This document shows positions 7,943-19,237 of a stretch of 49,927 nt of DNA, piece by piece. Source of the DNA: Lentibacillus juripiscarius JCM 12147 (GTDB lineage: Bacteria > Bacillota > Bacilli > Bacillales_D > Amphibacillaceae); contig BBCA01000021.1 in the NCBI GenBank assembly GCA_001311805.1, positions 1 through 49,927 on the forward strand, in the 5' to 3' direction. How positions within the stretch are numbered: the first letter of the stretch is position 1; every line of letters starts with the position of its first letter. A program made the position numbers and the translations under genes. The notes beneath the pieces are model-generated. The model was not told the origin of the DNA. It saw nothing but the letters and a program-made list of their open reading frames with translations, and searched no databases.

Positions 7943-9793
7943 TTAGTCAGCCTCCCCTTCTAGTTCTTCTTTCGGAATATGGTAACCATGGTCATCTTTC
8001 AGTGAACGGATCAACATGGAGACCAAGGTAACTGCCATACCACCGAATAACAGGGCATATGCCCAATCATGATTCACCTGGTAAATAAAACCAAAGCCGG
8101 CAATGAACAGTCCAAGTGATATCATAAACGGCAAGAACGATGAATTCGGCATATGAATATCACCCAATGGTTCTGCAGGTGTCATTTCACCTTTACCTTC
8201 TGTCTTCTCAATCCATAATGGATCAAGTCCGCGGCTAAGCGGTGTCTGTTTAAAGTTATAGAAAGGAGGCGGCGAAGGAATCGTCCATTCCAATGTCCGG
8301 CCATCCCAAGGATCAGCAGGGGCCTGCTCTCCCTTAACTGCCGTATAGACAATATTAATCAGGAATACAATGACACCGAACGCCATAAAGAACGCGCCAA
8401 TGGTACTTATTAGGTTACCGAGATCAAGTCCCTGATCTTCCAGGAACACCCAGTAACGGCGTGGCATTCCCATTAATCCAAGGAAGTGCTGGATAAAGAA
8501 TGTTAAATGGAATCCGATAAAGAATGTCCAGAAAGTCAATTTACCCATTGTTTCGTTTAAAATGCGCCCAAACATTTTCGGCCACCAGTGATGCAGACCT
8601 GCCATAATTCCAAACACAGTACCACCGACAATAACGTAGTGGAAGTGAGCTACAACGAAATACGTATCGTGATACTGATAGTCAGCAACAACCGACGCAA
8701 CCATAACACCAGTCATACCACCGATTGTAAATGTAGGGATAAAACCTAATGCCCAGAGCATTGTTGTGTTGATGGTAATACTTCCTCCCCACATCGTTGC
8801 AAGCCAGTTAAATATTTTAATTCCTGTCGGTACCGCAATTGCCATTGTCGCAATCGCGAAAATCGAGTTTGCCACAGGGCCCAGACCAACTGCGAACATG
8901 TGGTGTGCCCAGACCATGAAGCCAAGGAAAGCAATCAAAATGGTCGCAAATACCATTGCTGTGTAGCCAAACAAACGTTTTTTAGAAAAAGTTGAAAATA
9001 CATCACTGAATATTCCAAAGGCAGGCAGAATCAGAATGTACACTTCCGGGTGCCCGAAAATCCAGAATAAATGCTGCCAAATAATGGTGTTTCCACCAAG
9101 GCCGACATCGAAAAATGCTGAACCAAACATGCGGTCAAACATAAGAAGAAACAATCCGATTGTCAGTGCCGGAAACGCAAACAGGATCAGTATACTTGTA
9201 ATAAATGTCGTCCACGAAAATAGTGGCATACGCATGAATGTCATGCCTGGTGCACGCATATTGACAATCGTTACAAGAAAGTTAATACCTCCAATTAGTG
9301 TCCCCGCACCGGCTATCTGCAATCCAATGACATAGAAATCCACACCATGCCCCGGGGATGTTGTCGACAGCGGTGTGTAAGCTGTCCAGCCGGCATCCGG
9401 AGCACCGCCGAGGAACCAGCTGCAGTTCAGCATTAGACCGCCAAACAGAAACAGCCAGAATCCCAATGAATTCAAAAACGGAAACGCAACGTCACGCGCC
9501 CCGATCTGTAGGGGCACTGCCGCATTCATCAGCCCAAGTAATAACGGCATGGCAGCAAGGAAAATCATTGTTGTTCCATGCATGGTGAGAACTTCGTTAT
9601 AAAAACCCGCACTGACAAAGTCATTCTCAGGTTTAATCAGTTGTATACGAATAATCATCGCTTCCAGTCCGCCGAGCAGGAAGAAGAAACCACCGCCAAA
9701 CAAGTATAAATGTGCAATCTTTTTATGGTCGACAGTAGTTAAGTAATCCCACAGCACAGCACGAGCTCGGTTTTGAGCAGCTGCTATACTCAA
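7943..9793 (-). CDS. ctaD: Cytochrome caa3 oxidase subunit I (CtaD)
   Basis: An intact 616-residue catalytic subunit of caa3 oxidase, reducing O2 to water with proton pumping in the membrane. All signature elements are present: MHGTTMIF (heme a ligand), WIFGHPEVYILILP (CuB His and the cross-linked Tyr), WAHHMF (two CuB His), and DTYFVVAHFHYV (heme ligands). The 12-helix core is followed by two extra C-terminal helices, usual for the Bacillus ctaD type. It lies between ctaC and ctaE in the operon. Confidence 0.97.
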   Translation of the reverse strand: MSIAAAQNRARAVLWDYLTTVDHKKIAHLYLFGGGFFFLLGGLEAMIIRIQLIKPENDFVSAGFYNEVLTMHGTTMIFLAAMPLLLGLMNAAVPLQIGARDVAFPFLNSLGFWLFLFGGLMLNCSWFLGGAPDAGWTAYTPLSTTSPGHGVDFYVIGLQIAGAGTLIGGINFLVTIVNMRAPGMTFMRMPLFSWTTFITSILILFAFPALTIGLFLLMFDRMFGSAFFDVGLGGNTIIWQHLFWIFGHPEVYILILPAFGIFSDVFSTFSKKRLFGYTAMVFATILIAFLGFMVWAHHMFAVGLGPVANSIFAIATMAIAVPTGIKIFNWLATMWGGSITINTTMLWALGFIPTFTIGGMTGVMVASVVADYQYHDTYFVVAHFHYVIVGGTVFGIMAGLHHWWPKMFGRILNETMGKLTFWTFFIGFHLTFFIQHFLGLMGMPRRYWVFLEDQGLDLGNLISTIGAFFMAFGVIVFLINIVYTAVKGEQAPADPWDGRTLEWTIPSPPPFYNFKQTPLSRGLDPLWIEKTEGKGEMTPAEPLGDIHMPNSSFLPFMISLGLFIAGFGFIYQVNHDWAYALLFGGMAVTLVSMLIRSLKDDHGYHIPKEELEGEAD

Positions 9794-9842
9794 ATTATTA
9801 ACCTCCCTTTCACATTTTCCATCCCTGAACTAATATGTTTTG

Positions 9843-10894
9843 TTAGTCTTTTGCACTTTCAGGTGTTATTTCGGATGGTTTTAACTGCAGTAGATATTCT
9901 GCAATTTTACCTGCATCATCTTTTGACACATCCGGATAATTGCCGGTCATTTTGTTGCCGGGTTTGATTGATTCCGGATCCATAATCCATTGAACAAGGT
10001 TTTCTTTGTTCAGCTCTTCCACACCAGCCAGCTTGGACCGGCTGCCGAAGTCTGACAGGTTCGGACCGACTTGCACCGGAGATGACCCAATGGCATGACA
10101 GCCCATGCAATTGTTCTCTTGAAAGAGGGCCTTTCCTTCTTGTGCCACAGCACTTTCCGGTTCGGCATCAGGGTTAACATTCTGCATATCCTGAACCCAT
10201 TGGTCAAATTCATCCTGGCTCACAGCAATGACTTTAAAGTCCATGAGTGAGTGGGATGGACCACAGAACTCAGCACACTTACCCCAGTAAACACCTTCTT
10301 CATGCGCTTCAATGTACATCGTGTTTTCGTTTTCCGGGTTCACATCCATTTTCCCTGTAATGGTAGGTACCCAGAACGAGTGAATAACGTCAGAGGACTT
10401 CATGTTCAGGTAAACTTTTTCGCCAACTGGAATGTACATATCCTGACTTGTCTGGATTTCCTGTCCTTCGTAATTGAAATGCCACCAGTACTGGTTCCCG
10501 GTCACCTGGATATTCAGATGGTCATTAGCTCCAGATTCATCTGCGAGGTCAAATGTCGCAGTGACAGTAGGAACCGCGATAATGAGCAACAGGATGATCG
10601 GAATGATAGTCCAGACCGTCTCCAAAGTTTTATTGCCTTCTACCTGTTTCGGAATGTAATTTTCCTGACCTTTTTCTTCCTGTACTTAATAAGTACAAAG
10701 GTATAGACAAGCATTACAACGACCAGCACAAACAGCATCACAACGGTTGAAAGAATAATCAAGTCAAGTGATTTATCCGCTCCATAGCCTTTTGGGTCAA
10801 GAGCGGTAAGATTTTCTTTACCGCATGCCGAAAGCACCAGTGCCGTCAGTCCCAATAGAAAAACTGCACGGATTCTTCCCATCCAACCTTTCAT
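9843..10894 (-). CDS. ctaC: Cytochrome caa3 oxidase subunit II with fused cytochrome c (CtaC), frameshifted
   Basis: Subunit II of caa3 oxidase receives electrons through a fused C-terminal cytochrome c. It has a lipoprotein signal ending LSAC (Cys about residue 24), two membrane helices, a cupredoxin domain with the CuA ligands in CAEFCGPSHSLM, and a cytochrome c domain with CMGCH heme attachment. One A missing from T5 10671-10675 splits the protein after KYRKK; restoring it gives KKKGQENYIPKQVEGNKTLE before ETVWTIIPI. The gene follows ctaB by 62 bp. Confidence 0.92.
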
Positions 10895-10956
10895 ATGTTC
10901 ATACCTCTCTTTCTTCTTGTAACTAGCTTATATTTGTTTATGTGACAGAAACAAGC

Positions 10957-11894
10957 TTAACTAAAGGGGAATTCAATTGTTACGACAACCATCAATAAAA
11001 ATAAGATCGTTAAATAATTCAGGGAATAGATGAAAATCATATTCGCCCATTTTAAATCATTTTTCATAAAGAATCCACTGATGCCCATTACCAGCCAGCC
11101 AATATTCAACAGGGTCGCAATCACAATGAAAACAGAGCCCATTTCGCCCATATAAAACGGCAAGGGTAAAAGGCACGCAATATACACGGCAATCTGACGT
11201 TTGGTCATCTCAAAGCCGTGCACAGCCGGCAGCATCGGAACACCAGCAGCCTTATATTCCTTTGTTTTTTTCATTGCCAGCGCCAGAAAATGCGGCGTTT
11301 GCCAAATGAACATGATAAGGAACAACACAATAGCTGTCGTATGGAGTCCAGGATCAACAGCTGCCCACCCAATCAGCGGCGGCACCGCCCCAGAAAAGCT
11401 GCCAATTGCAGTATTAAGGGTGTATCTGCGTTTCGACCATACTGTGTAAAGGACTACATACGTAAACCAGCCCAAAAATGCAATAAAGGCTGCTTGTAAC
11501 GATGTAAACAAAAGAAGGATATGGCCTAAGGCAGATGAAGCAATACCCATCATGAGAATACGGTTACGTGGTATGCTTCCTGTCACGGACGGACGGGTTT
11601 TGTCCTTGACATCACAGGGTCGATGTCAGCGTCATACCAGTTGTTCATAATACACCCGCCTGCAATTACCAGTGCACTCCCCGCCATTGTCAGCAGAAAA
11701 ATATCCCAATAAGCAGTGAACGCGGCACCTGTGAAATGAACGGCCAGCCAAAAGCCGGCGAATGTCGTTATCAGGTTGGAATTCACAATCCCCACTTTAA
11801 CCAAAGCTTTAAAGTCTGCAAAATGTCGGGTTTTTTCCTTTGTGACAGATGAGCTGCCAATGAGCGGTGAAGAAGTTGTCTCCACTTTATCCAT
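10957..11894 (-). CDS. ctaB: Protoheme IX farnesyltransferase (heme O synthase, CtaB), frameshifted
   Basis: This polytopic membrane enzyme farnesylates heme B to heme O, the first step toward heme A for the oxidase encoded alongside. The prenyltransferase motif [15 protein letters not shown] lies near the N-terminal third. One A missing from T4 11598-11601 breaks the gene immediately after that motif; restoring it gives [13 protein letters not shown]. The ATG at 11894 is spaced best from the GGGGGG ribosome site; an upstream in-frame ATG at 11924 would add ten residues. It is the first gene of the ctaB-F transcript and divergent from ctaA. Confidence 0.9.
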
Positions 11895-11924
11895 TCCATT
11901 TATCCCCCCTTTACATTCCAACAA

Positions 11925-12388
11925 AAGGCACTAATTAAAGACAGGCATAGTATTATCATACCTAAGTATTCCCAAAACTATCCTTCGAATTATCCCAATT
12001 GTATCATGGAATTAAAATACAATCTATCTAGGCATATCTAATTCCACCCACTTTGCTTTAGTTCCGTGCAAAAGTGTGACAAATTTGTGAAATAAGTGCC
12101 TAAAATAAAATGAAAGGCTTTAACAGCCTTTAATCCCATCATCCTATATATGTACTTTTCCCATGACGACGGGCATGAAGGTGTGAAGCCCACTGAATAT
12201 CCCCTATATTATTTCTAGCAAACAACGCCAAACAATGCAAGGGTTTTTTATGTTTTTATAGTGAAAACAGTTATAAATCATGGTAATATGTCAATTGTGC
12301 TTCTGAGAGCTATGAATTACTTTCAGTTGCCGTAATCTAAGTTATGCTATTATGATAGAAATAACTATATATGAAGTGAGGCAGTAAT
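11925..12388. promoter_or_regulatory. Divergent ctaB/ctaA control region
   Basis: This gene-free gap separates the divergently transcribed heme genes, as in B. subtilis, where ctaA depends on ResD. A likely sigma-A promoter for ctaA is TTGCCG at 12327-12332 and TATGAT at 12351-12356, an 18-base spacer, 32 bp before the ATG. I could not place a ctaB promoter or ResD boxes with confidence. The region is A/T rich. Confidence 0.55.
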
Positions 12389-13303
12389 ATGATCAGAACT
12401 CTTAAACTACTTTCCGTTGTTTCCACCCTGGGAATGGTCTTTGTGCTCGTTGGTGGTGCTCTTGTTACCAAAACCGGCTCGGGCATGGGCTGTGGTGAAA
12501 GCTGGCCCCTCTGTAACGGTCAGCTGCTTCCGTCCAACATTACTCCTGAACTGGTGATTGAACTGAGTCACCGGCTAGTCTCCGGTATTATGGGTATTGT
12601 TGTCCTGGCCCTGTCTGTTCTCTCCTGGATTATTATCGGGCATATTCGTGAAGTTAAATTTCTGGCTTTCATGTCATCGTTTTTCTGCTGCTGCAAGCTT
12701 TAATCGGTGCGGCAGCCGTTATATGGAATCAATCCGATTTCATTATGGCCACGCACTTTGGGATTTCACTCATTTCGTTTACAGCAGTGTTTTTACTGAT
12801 GCTCTTAATATTTGAAGTTGATCAGAAATTTGACGCAAAGTCACTAGTTATCCAGAAAACACCGAATTGAACTTTATTCGATAAGCCTTTATACCATAGC
12901 GGTTGTCTATACAGGTGCACTCGTCCGGCACGCTGAAGCGAGCATGGTGTGTGGAGGCTGGCCATTCTGTACAAATAGCGCACCATTTGCGTTTGGCGCT
13001 TACAGTTTCGATCAGTGGATTCAGATGGGTCACAGACTCTCTGCTGGTATATTATTCATATGGACGATTACATTATTTATCAAAGTTATGACAAATTATC
13101 GAAAAAACCGTGTCATGTACTGGGGCGGATTAATTACCATTCTTCTGATAGCTTTGCAGGTATTTTTCGGTGCAATGATTATTTTTTCCATGCTTAACCT
13201 CAGCATCGCACTAATGCATGCATTTGTGGTGTCCTGCTATTTCGCCATGCTCAGCTACTTTGTACTGCTATCATCAAGAAGCGCAAGTTATAAGAAAGGG
13301 TAA
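12389..13303 (+). CDS. ctaA: Heme A synthase (CtaA), frameshifted
   Basis: This membrane heme monooxygenase converts heme O to heme A with CtaB. It has the eight-helix layout, with paired cysteines in the first outer loop (CGESWPLC) and the second (CGGWPFC), as in Bacillus CtaA. Two indels break it: a missing base near 12676 (restores [18 protein letters not shown]), and one extra A in A4 12856-12859 (restores [17 protein letters not shown]). Together the three pieces cover the whole family length of about 305 residues. The stop lies within the terminator shared with pyc. Confidence 0.9.
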
Positions 13304-13328
13304 TGGAATTCCTCCATTACCCTTTCTT
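13292..13328. terminator. Bidirectional terminator between ctaA and pyc
   Basis: A perfect 16-bp stem (13292-13307 with 13313-13328) contains the ctaA stop codon and ends next to the corrected pyc stop. It serves both convergent genes. Confidence 0.85.
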
Positions 13329-16300
13329 TCATTCAAATTCAATTAACAAATCATTTACCGCGATTGTATCTCCGTTCTTCACGCAAATGCGTTTTAATCA
13401 CACCACTGAATGGGGCCTGGACGGTTGTTTCCATTTTCATGGCTTCGTTAATGAGCAGATGATCGCCTTTCTGGACCTTATCACCTTCTTCACAAACGAC
13501 CTTAACGACTGTTCCTGGCATAGTGGCACCTATTTGCTTTTCATCTGTCTGATCCACTTTTGGTCTGGTTTCAACCTTGGATTTCACATTTTCATCTTTA
13601 ACAACTACTTGCCTTGATTGTCCATTCAGTTCGAAGTAAATAACCCTTGTTCCATCTGAACGCGGTTCGGAAATGGAAACCAATTTGACAAACAGCGTTT
13701 TGCCCTGTTCAATCTCCACTTCAATCTCTTCATCCAACTTCATTCCATAGAAGAAGGTGAGTGTGTCAAGAACAGATATATCCCCATATGTTTCATAAAA
13801 CCGGTGGTAATCCATAAACACTTTCGGATAAAGCGCATAAGAAATCAGGTCAAAATCAGTTACCTGCCGATCAAGTGTTTGAAACAATGAATCCCGCAGC
13901 TGTGTGAAATCAATTGGATCGAGCAATTCACCGGGCCGCTCTTTAATGGGCTGTTTCCCTTTCAGGATAATGCGCTGCAGCTCTTTTGGAAAACCTTGAT
14001 ACGGCTGGCCGATATATCCCTCCATGAATTCAATAACCGATTCCGGAAAGTCGATGGACTCACCACGTTCATAAATATCATCTTCCGTCAAATTGTTTTG
14101 TACCATGAACAATGCCATGTCCCCCACAATTTTTGACGACGGGGTTACTTTTACAATATCCCCAAACATGTCATTGACACGCCGGAACATCGCCTTCACT
14201 TCATTCCAGCGCTCTTCCAGTCCAACCGCCCTTGCCTGCTGCCTGAGATTACTGTACTGGCCACCCGGCATTTCATGAAAATAAATTTCCGTATGCGGGG
14301 CTTTCAGGCCGCTTTCAAAGTCCTGATAATGATTGCGGATCCCTTCCCAGTAATGGGACAGTTTCTCGTAAGAATCAATATTAATACCGGGTTGCCGGTC
14401 CGTTCCTTCCAGTGCATGGTACAGAGACTGGGCGCTTGGCTGTGATGTCAGTCCGGCCATCGGCGCATTGGCAACATCGACGGCATCCACCCCTGCATCA
14501 ATTGCGCGCGCATACATATGAATGCCATTTCCGCTTGTGTCATGCGTGTGCAAATGGACTGGCAAATCAACCGCTTCCTTCAATGAAGCAACCAGCTGAT
14601 ACGCCGCTTCCGGCTTGAGAAGACCAGCCATATCTTTAATGCCGAGAATATGTGCCCCGGACTGTTCCAGTTCCCTGGCCAGTTTTTGTAATAATCCAAG
14701 TCGTATTTCGGCCGGCCGGAATCAAGGATGTCTCCGGTATAACACATAGCTGCTTCAGCAATTTTACCGTTATCGCGAACAGATTCGATAGCCGGGCGCA
14801 TCCCTTCGACCCAATTCAGACTGTCAAAAATCCGGAACACATCGATGCCGGCTGTGGCACTGTTTTCAACAAACTCATGAATCAAATTGTCCGGATAGTT
14901 TTTGTAACCGACTGCATTGCTCGCCCGCAGCAGCATTTGCATCAATACATTCGGCATTCTTTCGCGTAGTTTCAAGAGTCGCTGCCAAGGGTCTTCTTTT
15001 AAGAACCGGTAGGCAACATCAAAAGTTGCGCCACCCCACATTTCAACCGAAAACAACTCCGGAAGCATTCTCGCCGTCGGTTCAGCAATTTGCTCTAAAT
15101 CCTTTGTCCGTATCCTTGTTGCAAGCAATGACTGGTGGGCATCACGGAACGTAGTATCAGTCAGCTTGACGTTATCCTGCTCTTTCAGCCATTTTGCCAA
15201 ATATTCCGGTCCATATTTGTCCAGGATCTGTTTCGTCCCATCCGGTATTTTTTCCTGTCTGTTCACTTCCGGTATTACTGGCTTTATGAGGTCCGGTTTC
15301 TCTTTCTTAGGTACACCCTCAAACCCGTTCACCGTCGTATTCCCGATATAGGTCAGCATTTTCGTGCCGCGGTCCTTCCGTTTCGGGAACACAAACAGTT
15401 CCGGTGTCTGATCAATAAAAGTTGTTGTGTATTCACCGGACAAAACTGCTCATGGGAGATCACGTTTTCCAGAAACGGAATGTTTGTTTTGATCCCGCGT
15501 ATCCGGAACTCTTTTAAATTTCTGACCATTTTTGCGCAGCCTGCTCAAACGACAGTGCCCATGTTGATACCTTCACAAGTAATGAATCGTAGTGCGGGGA
15601 AATGACTGCACCCTGAAATCCATTTCCAGCATCCAGACGGACACCGAAGCCTCCGCCAGTCCGGTATGCCATAATTTTTCCGGTGTCCGGCATAAAGTTG
15701 TTCAGCGGATCCTCTGTTGTCACTCGGGATTGAATGGCATATCCCAATGTCGAAATACCGTCTTGTTCCGGGATGCCGATTGATGTGCCGTGAATGTTTT
15801 TCCCTTCCGCCACCTTAATCTGCGTCTGAACGATATCCACACCGGTAATCATTTCGGTTATCGTGTGTTCCACTTGTACACGTGGATTGACTTCAATAAA
15901 GTAAAATGTATTACCCGTGACTAGAAACTCGACGGTCCCGGCATTGATATAACCAACATTCTGCATTAGGCGGACTGCCGCTTCACATATTTCTTCCCGA
16001 AGCCCCTCAGGCAGAGAAACACTCGGTGCAGCCTCCACTACTTTCTGATGCCGGCGCTGGACGGAACAGTCACGTTCGAACAAATGGACTATATTCTGAT
16101 GAGTGTCACCGATAATTTGTACTTCAATATGTTTGGGATTTTCAATCAATTTTTCCAAGTATACTTCATCACTGCCAAATGATGCTCGTGCTTCTGATCT
16201 GGCACGATCAAATGCTTCTGATAAGGCCTGTTCGCTTCTTACAATCCGCATACCGCGGCCACCGCCACCTAGTGATGCTTTAATAATAATAGGGTAGCCA

Positions 16301-16768
16301 TTTTCCCTTCCAAATGTTTCGGCTTCCTTCAATGATGTAACAGGACCATCACTGCCGGGAATGACCGGTAAACCAGCTTTGACCGCCTGTGTTCTCGCTT
16401 TCACCTTGTCACCAAACATATTCAAGTGCTCGCTGGTCGGACCAATAAAATGATGCCCTCTTCTTCACAGCGCCTGGCAAATTCAATATTCTCTGAAAGA
16501 AGACCATATCCGGGATGAATTGCATCGACCCCTACTTCTTTCGCAAGGTCAATGATCCCCTCAATATCGAGATAAGCTTCAATCGGTTTTTTCCTTCTCC
16601 TATCAGATACGCTTCATCAGCTTTATAGCGATGATAAGAACTCATATCTTCTTTTGAATATATTGCAACTGTCCGAATATTCAGTTCTGTGCAAGCACGG
16701 AAAACACGTATGGCAATTTCCCCACGGTTTGCGACTAAAACTTTATTAATTTGTTTTATCTCACCCAT
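13329..16768 (-). CDS. pycA: Pyruvate carboxylase (Pyc), six frameshifts
   Basis: Biotin enzyme making oxaloacetate from pyruvate, bicarbonate and ATP. In order: biotin carboxylase (start [20 protein letters not shown], then GGGGRGM ATP loop), carboxyltransferase ([23 protein letters not shown]), and the C-terminal biotinyl domain with EAMKMET. The total of about 1,146 residues fits the family. Indels: A lost at 16587-16592, T lost at 16447-16450, A lost at 15529-15533, T lost at 15442-15445, A lost at 14683-14687, and one extra A at 13392-13395. The last correction restores [20 protein letters not shown] with stop at 13329-13331. The start overlaps the end of ftsW by 13 bp. Confidence 0.93.
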
Positions 16769-17943
16769 GTTTTTCCTCCTCCGGTTTGAAAATGATTGCT
16801 TTCAGACTCTTTATTTTTATGGACAGGGACAGGTTCTTGTTCTTCTTTCCTGACTGATCTTGCAATGTTGTTCAGAATACCCATGCCTATCATCATAACA
16901 AGAAGCGATGAACCGCCATAGCTGACAAATGGAAGCGGGACACCAGTAATCGGGAGCATTCCGCTGATGGCACCAAGGTTTATGAAGGCTTGGATTCCAA
17001 CCATTGCCGATATACCGATTGCCAAGAGCGATCCAAAACTATCCGAGCATTTCCTTGCAATAAACAGACCTCGCAGTACAATAATTGCCAGCATGCCGAC
17101 GACAATCACCACACCGGCAAACCCCAGCTCCTCGGCAACGACCGCCATGATAAAATCCGTATGTGGCTCCAGCAGATAACCAAGTTTCTGGACACTTTGC
17201 CCCAGCCCTTCCCCAATCAGCCCGCCGGAACCAATCGCAAGATAAGACTGAATCAGGTGGTAGCCATCATCTGCCGGATCTCAAAAGGCTGGTAGGCACC
17301 AGCAAACCTGCTAATCCGTTCATCCGTAATCATGCTCGGCATTGTGAATAGAACAAGGAGAACGCCAAGTAATCCAAGCAGCAATAGATGCTTAAAATGA
17401 ATACCTGAACTGAATATGACCGAGCAGGCAATCAAAAAATGATTGCTGCTGTGCCGATATCAGGCTGCATTACAATCAGCCCGAGTATAACAGCGGTTAA
17501 GACTAGCGGCGGCAGCACTCCCCGATAAAGTTCATTGATATAGGACTGTTTTTTGGAATAAACAGATGCAAGGTAGATAATCAGTCCAAGTTTGGCAAAT
17601 TCTGCAGGCTGCAGGCTAATCAGCCCAAAGTCAAACCATGACCGGGCGTATTGACGGTGCTGCCAAAAACAAGCACACCTGCAAGCAGGGCAACGACGAG
17701 AAGCACAATAAGCTTTATTAGCCTCTGATATTTCCTGTACGGAATCATGCTTGTAACAGCAAACGCTCCCATAGCCAAAATAAACCATTGAACCTGTTTC
17801 ACCAGATAGTGGGTGCTTTCATGTCCCTCCACTACTGCGAGAACCATACTTGCACTGTAAATCATGACAGCTCCAAATGCCGTCAGCAGCACTGGTGTGA
17901 TCATCAATGTGAAATCATAGTTCTTTATTCTCTTTATCATCAT
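16756..17943 (-). CDS. ftsW: FtsW cell-division peptidoglycan polymerase, three frameshifts
   Basis: SEDS-family polytopic membrane glycosyltransferase that acts with a class B PBP in septal wall synthesis. Visible motifs include [27 protein letters not shown], and near the C-terminus [19 protein letters not shown]. The gene position beside pycA and ylaN matches B. subtilis ftsW (ylaO). Breaks: near 17650 (one base lost, restores [12 protein letters not shown]), A6 17434-17439 (one T lost on the coding strand, restores AAIIFLIACS), and near 17280 (one base lost, restores [16 protein letters not shown]). The start at 17943 has GGAG. Confidence 0.9.
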
Positions 17944-18058
17944 ACGTCTCCTCAGAATATGTATTAAAACGGAGATGAAGCAAAATCCCAAAGAGTGTAG
18001 CGTAAATTTTGAATAGTATATCATATTTTACGTTTCTCTGCTACACTATAAAATAAAA

Positions 18059-18088
18059 AACCTTGCCACGACCCATTCAGGCAAAGTT
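18059..18088 (-). terminator. Terminator of ylaN
   Basis: A 9-bp stem with one G-T pair (18059-18067 with 18080-18088) lies downstream of ylaN, with a T run on the minus strand (A-rich 18051-18060). Confidence 0.75.
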
Positions 18089-18106
18089 TTACAGCGCTGG
18101 CACATC

Positions 18107-18391
18107 CTAGACGGATTTCTGTGCTTTTTCATGCAATATATTGAGCTGCCATTCCAAATTTTCAAGAAGCGCTTTACCTTCATTTTCGCTGATTAAATTT
18201 AGACGTACGGCAAAATCGATTTCGCGCGAAAGACCGAACATTTGTGTATCAAGTACCTCTTCATACAGAGGGCATTGCGGCATTGTCAAATTTTCTATTT
18301 GCACTTCAATAAGCTTGTGTATTTTTGCAGCATCAGCCTTCAGAAGGGCATATGCTTTTTCACGATGCGTTTCCGTCACCTCTGGAATCAA
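18107..18391 (-). CDS. ylaN: YlaN, Fur-associated iron regulator (UPF0358)
   Basis: A small all-helical protein carrying the near-invariant block [20 protein letters not shown] followed by [13 protein letters not shown]. YlaN has been shown in B. subtilis and S. aureus to act with the iron regulator Fur. I choose TTG at 18391 as start because GGAGGG lies six bases upstream and the length then fits the family; an upstream in-frame ATG at 18409 overlaps that ribosome site. The frame is intact. It is upstream of ftsW, with its own terminator between them. Confidence 0.92.
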   Translation of the reverse strand: MIPEVTETHREKAYALLKADAAKIHKLIEVQIENLTMPQCPLYEEVLDTQMFGLSREIDFAVRLNLISENEGKALLENLEWQLNILHEKAQKSV

Positions 18392-18542
18392 ATATATCCC
18401 TCCATCCAAAAGACTTCCTTGTACTTTATATTATCGTTTATGCCTTGAAAATGCAAATAAATTTATTAATCGGAAAACCTTTTTCTAATGAAAAAATCAG
18501 TATGTCTGCTATTCTTGATACGGAATCTACATACTAGTGCGT

Positions 18543-18599
18543 GTTCAAAAAGGAGGATACAAAGGACCGGCAGGCTAAATTTTACCGGACTTTTTGAAC
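18543..18599. repeat. 57-bp inverted-repeat element upstream of ylaL
   Basis: Ten-base perfect terminal inverted repeats (GTTCAAAAAG at 18543-18552, CTTTTTGAAC at 18590-18599) flank an interior with a smaller CCGG/CCGG stem and a GGAGGATAC stretch. It lies 30 bp before ylaL. I see one copy only in this window. It could be a regulatory RNA structure, a terminator-like element or a small mobile repeat; I cannot decide. Confidence 0.55.
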
Positions 18600-18628
18600 A
18601 ACATATACTAAGAAAAGGTGGTTAAAAC

Positions 18629-19120
18629 ATGATAGTGCCCATTACCGGAAATGTTACATATACGATTACATTAGACCCAACCGTATGGATTTTCGATGAC
18701 CGGAAAATACTATTGGATGAGGCTTTTTCGGATAAAAAAGAAGACAACATCCAGGAAGACGAACTGGAAAAAGCGTCCAGACGGTTTAACCAGGAAGTAT
18801 ACCAGCAGAAAATCAACCCGCCTGTTAATAAAAGCATCTCCCGTCTGGAAGGGCAAAAATTCCTGGAAAATTCGTATGTCATGCCGATTCTGGAATTTCT
18901 GAACCATGCAGAAATAAATGAAAATGCCACGAGTGCAACACTAGTGACGGCTAACGGGGCTGAACAGCAGGTCCCACTTCAGGCACTTAAAGAGTGTTTC
19001 TTGCTGTTTGCGGTAGATGGAAAGCCACTGAAGGATGACGGTCCTGTTCACTTTCTATACCGTGATGGTTCTAACCGTGAGAATCCGATTAAAGGTGTTG
19101 AAAAAATTATCATTGATTGA
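18629..19120 (+). CDS. ylaL: YlaL-like protein
   Basis: An intact 163-residue protein. The N-terminal block MIVPITGNVTYTITLDPTVW and C-terminal PVHFLYRDGSNRENPIKGV match what I recall of the Bacillaceae YlaL family; the position between ylaN and ylaJ supports this. It has no signal peptide or membrane segment and is fairly acidic. Function unknown. The start has AAAAGGTGG, and a strong terminator follows, so it is probably a single-gene transcript. The ylaK and ylaM genes that flank it in B. subtilis are absent. Confidence 0.8.
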   Translation: MIVPITGNVTYTITLDPTVWIFDDRKILLDEAFSDKKEDNIQEDELEKASRRFNQEVYQQKINPPVNKSISRLEGQKFLENSYVMPILEFLNHAEINENATSATLVTANGAEQQVPLQALKECFLLFAVDGKPLKDDGPVHFLYRDGSNRENPIKGVEKIIID

Positions 19121-19125
19121 AGGTA

Positions 19126-19163
19126 AAGGCTGGCTGCACATGGATTGCAGCCAGCCTTTTTTG
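19126..19163 (+). terminator. Terminator of ylaL
   Basis: A perfect 13-bp stem (19126-19138 with 19146-19158) and a T run follow the ylaL stop. Confidence 0.9.
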
Positions 19164-19237
19164 TATATTTTACCGGTGATGAACCAAACTAGTAAGACAG
19201 TAATTCCGCGCTTTTTTAACATAAAGGAGGAGTATAC

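Noticed and set aside
8766..9588. Plus-strand ORFs opposite ctaD
   Set aside because: They are shadow frames of a well-conserved gene with no ribosome sites or family features.
13351..16768. Pyruvate carboxylase split into separate biotin carboxylase and carboxyltransferase genes
   Set aside because: The fragments lack ribosome sites and join exactly with one-base corrections to the usual fused enzyme.
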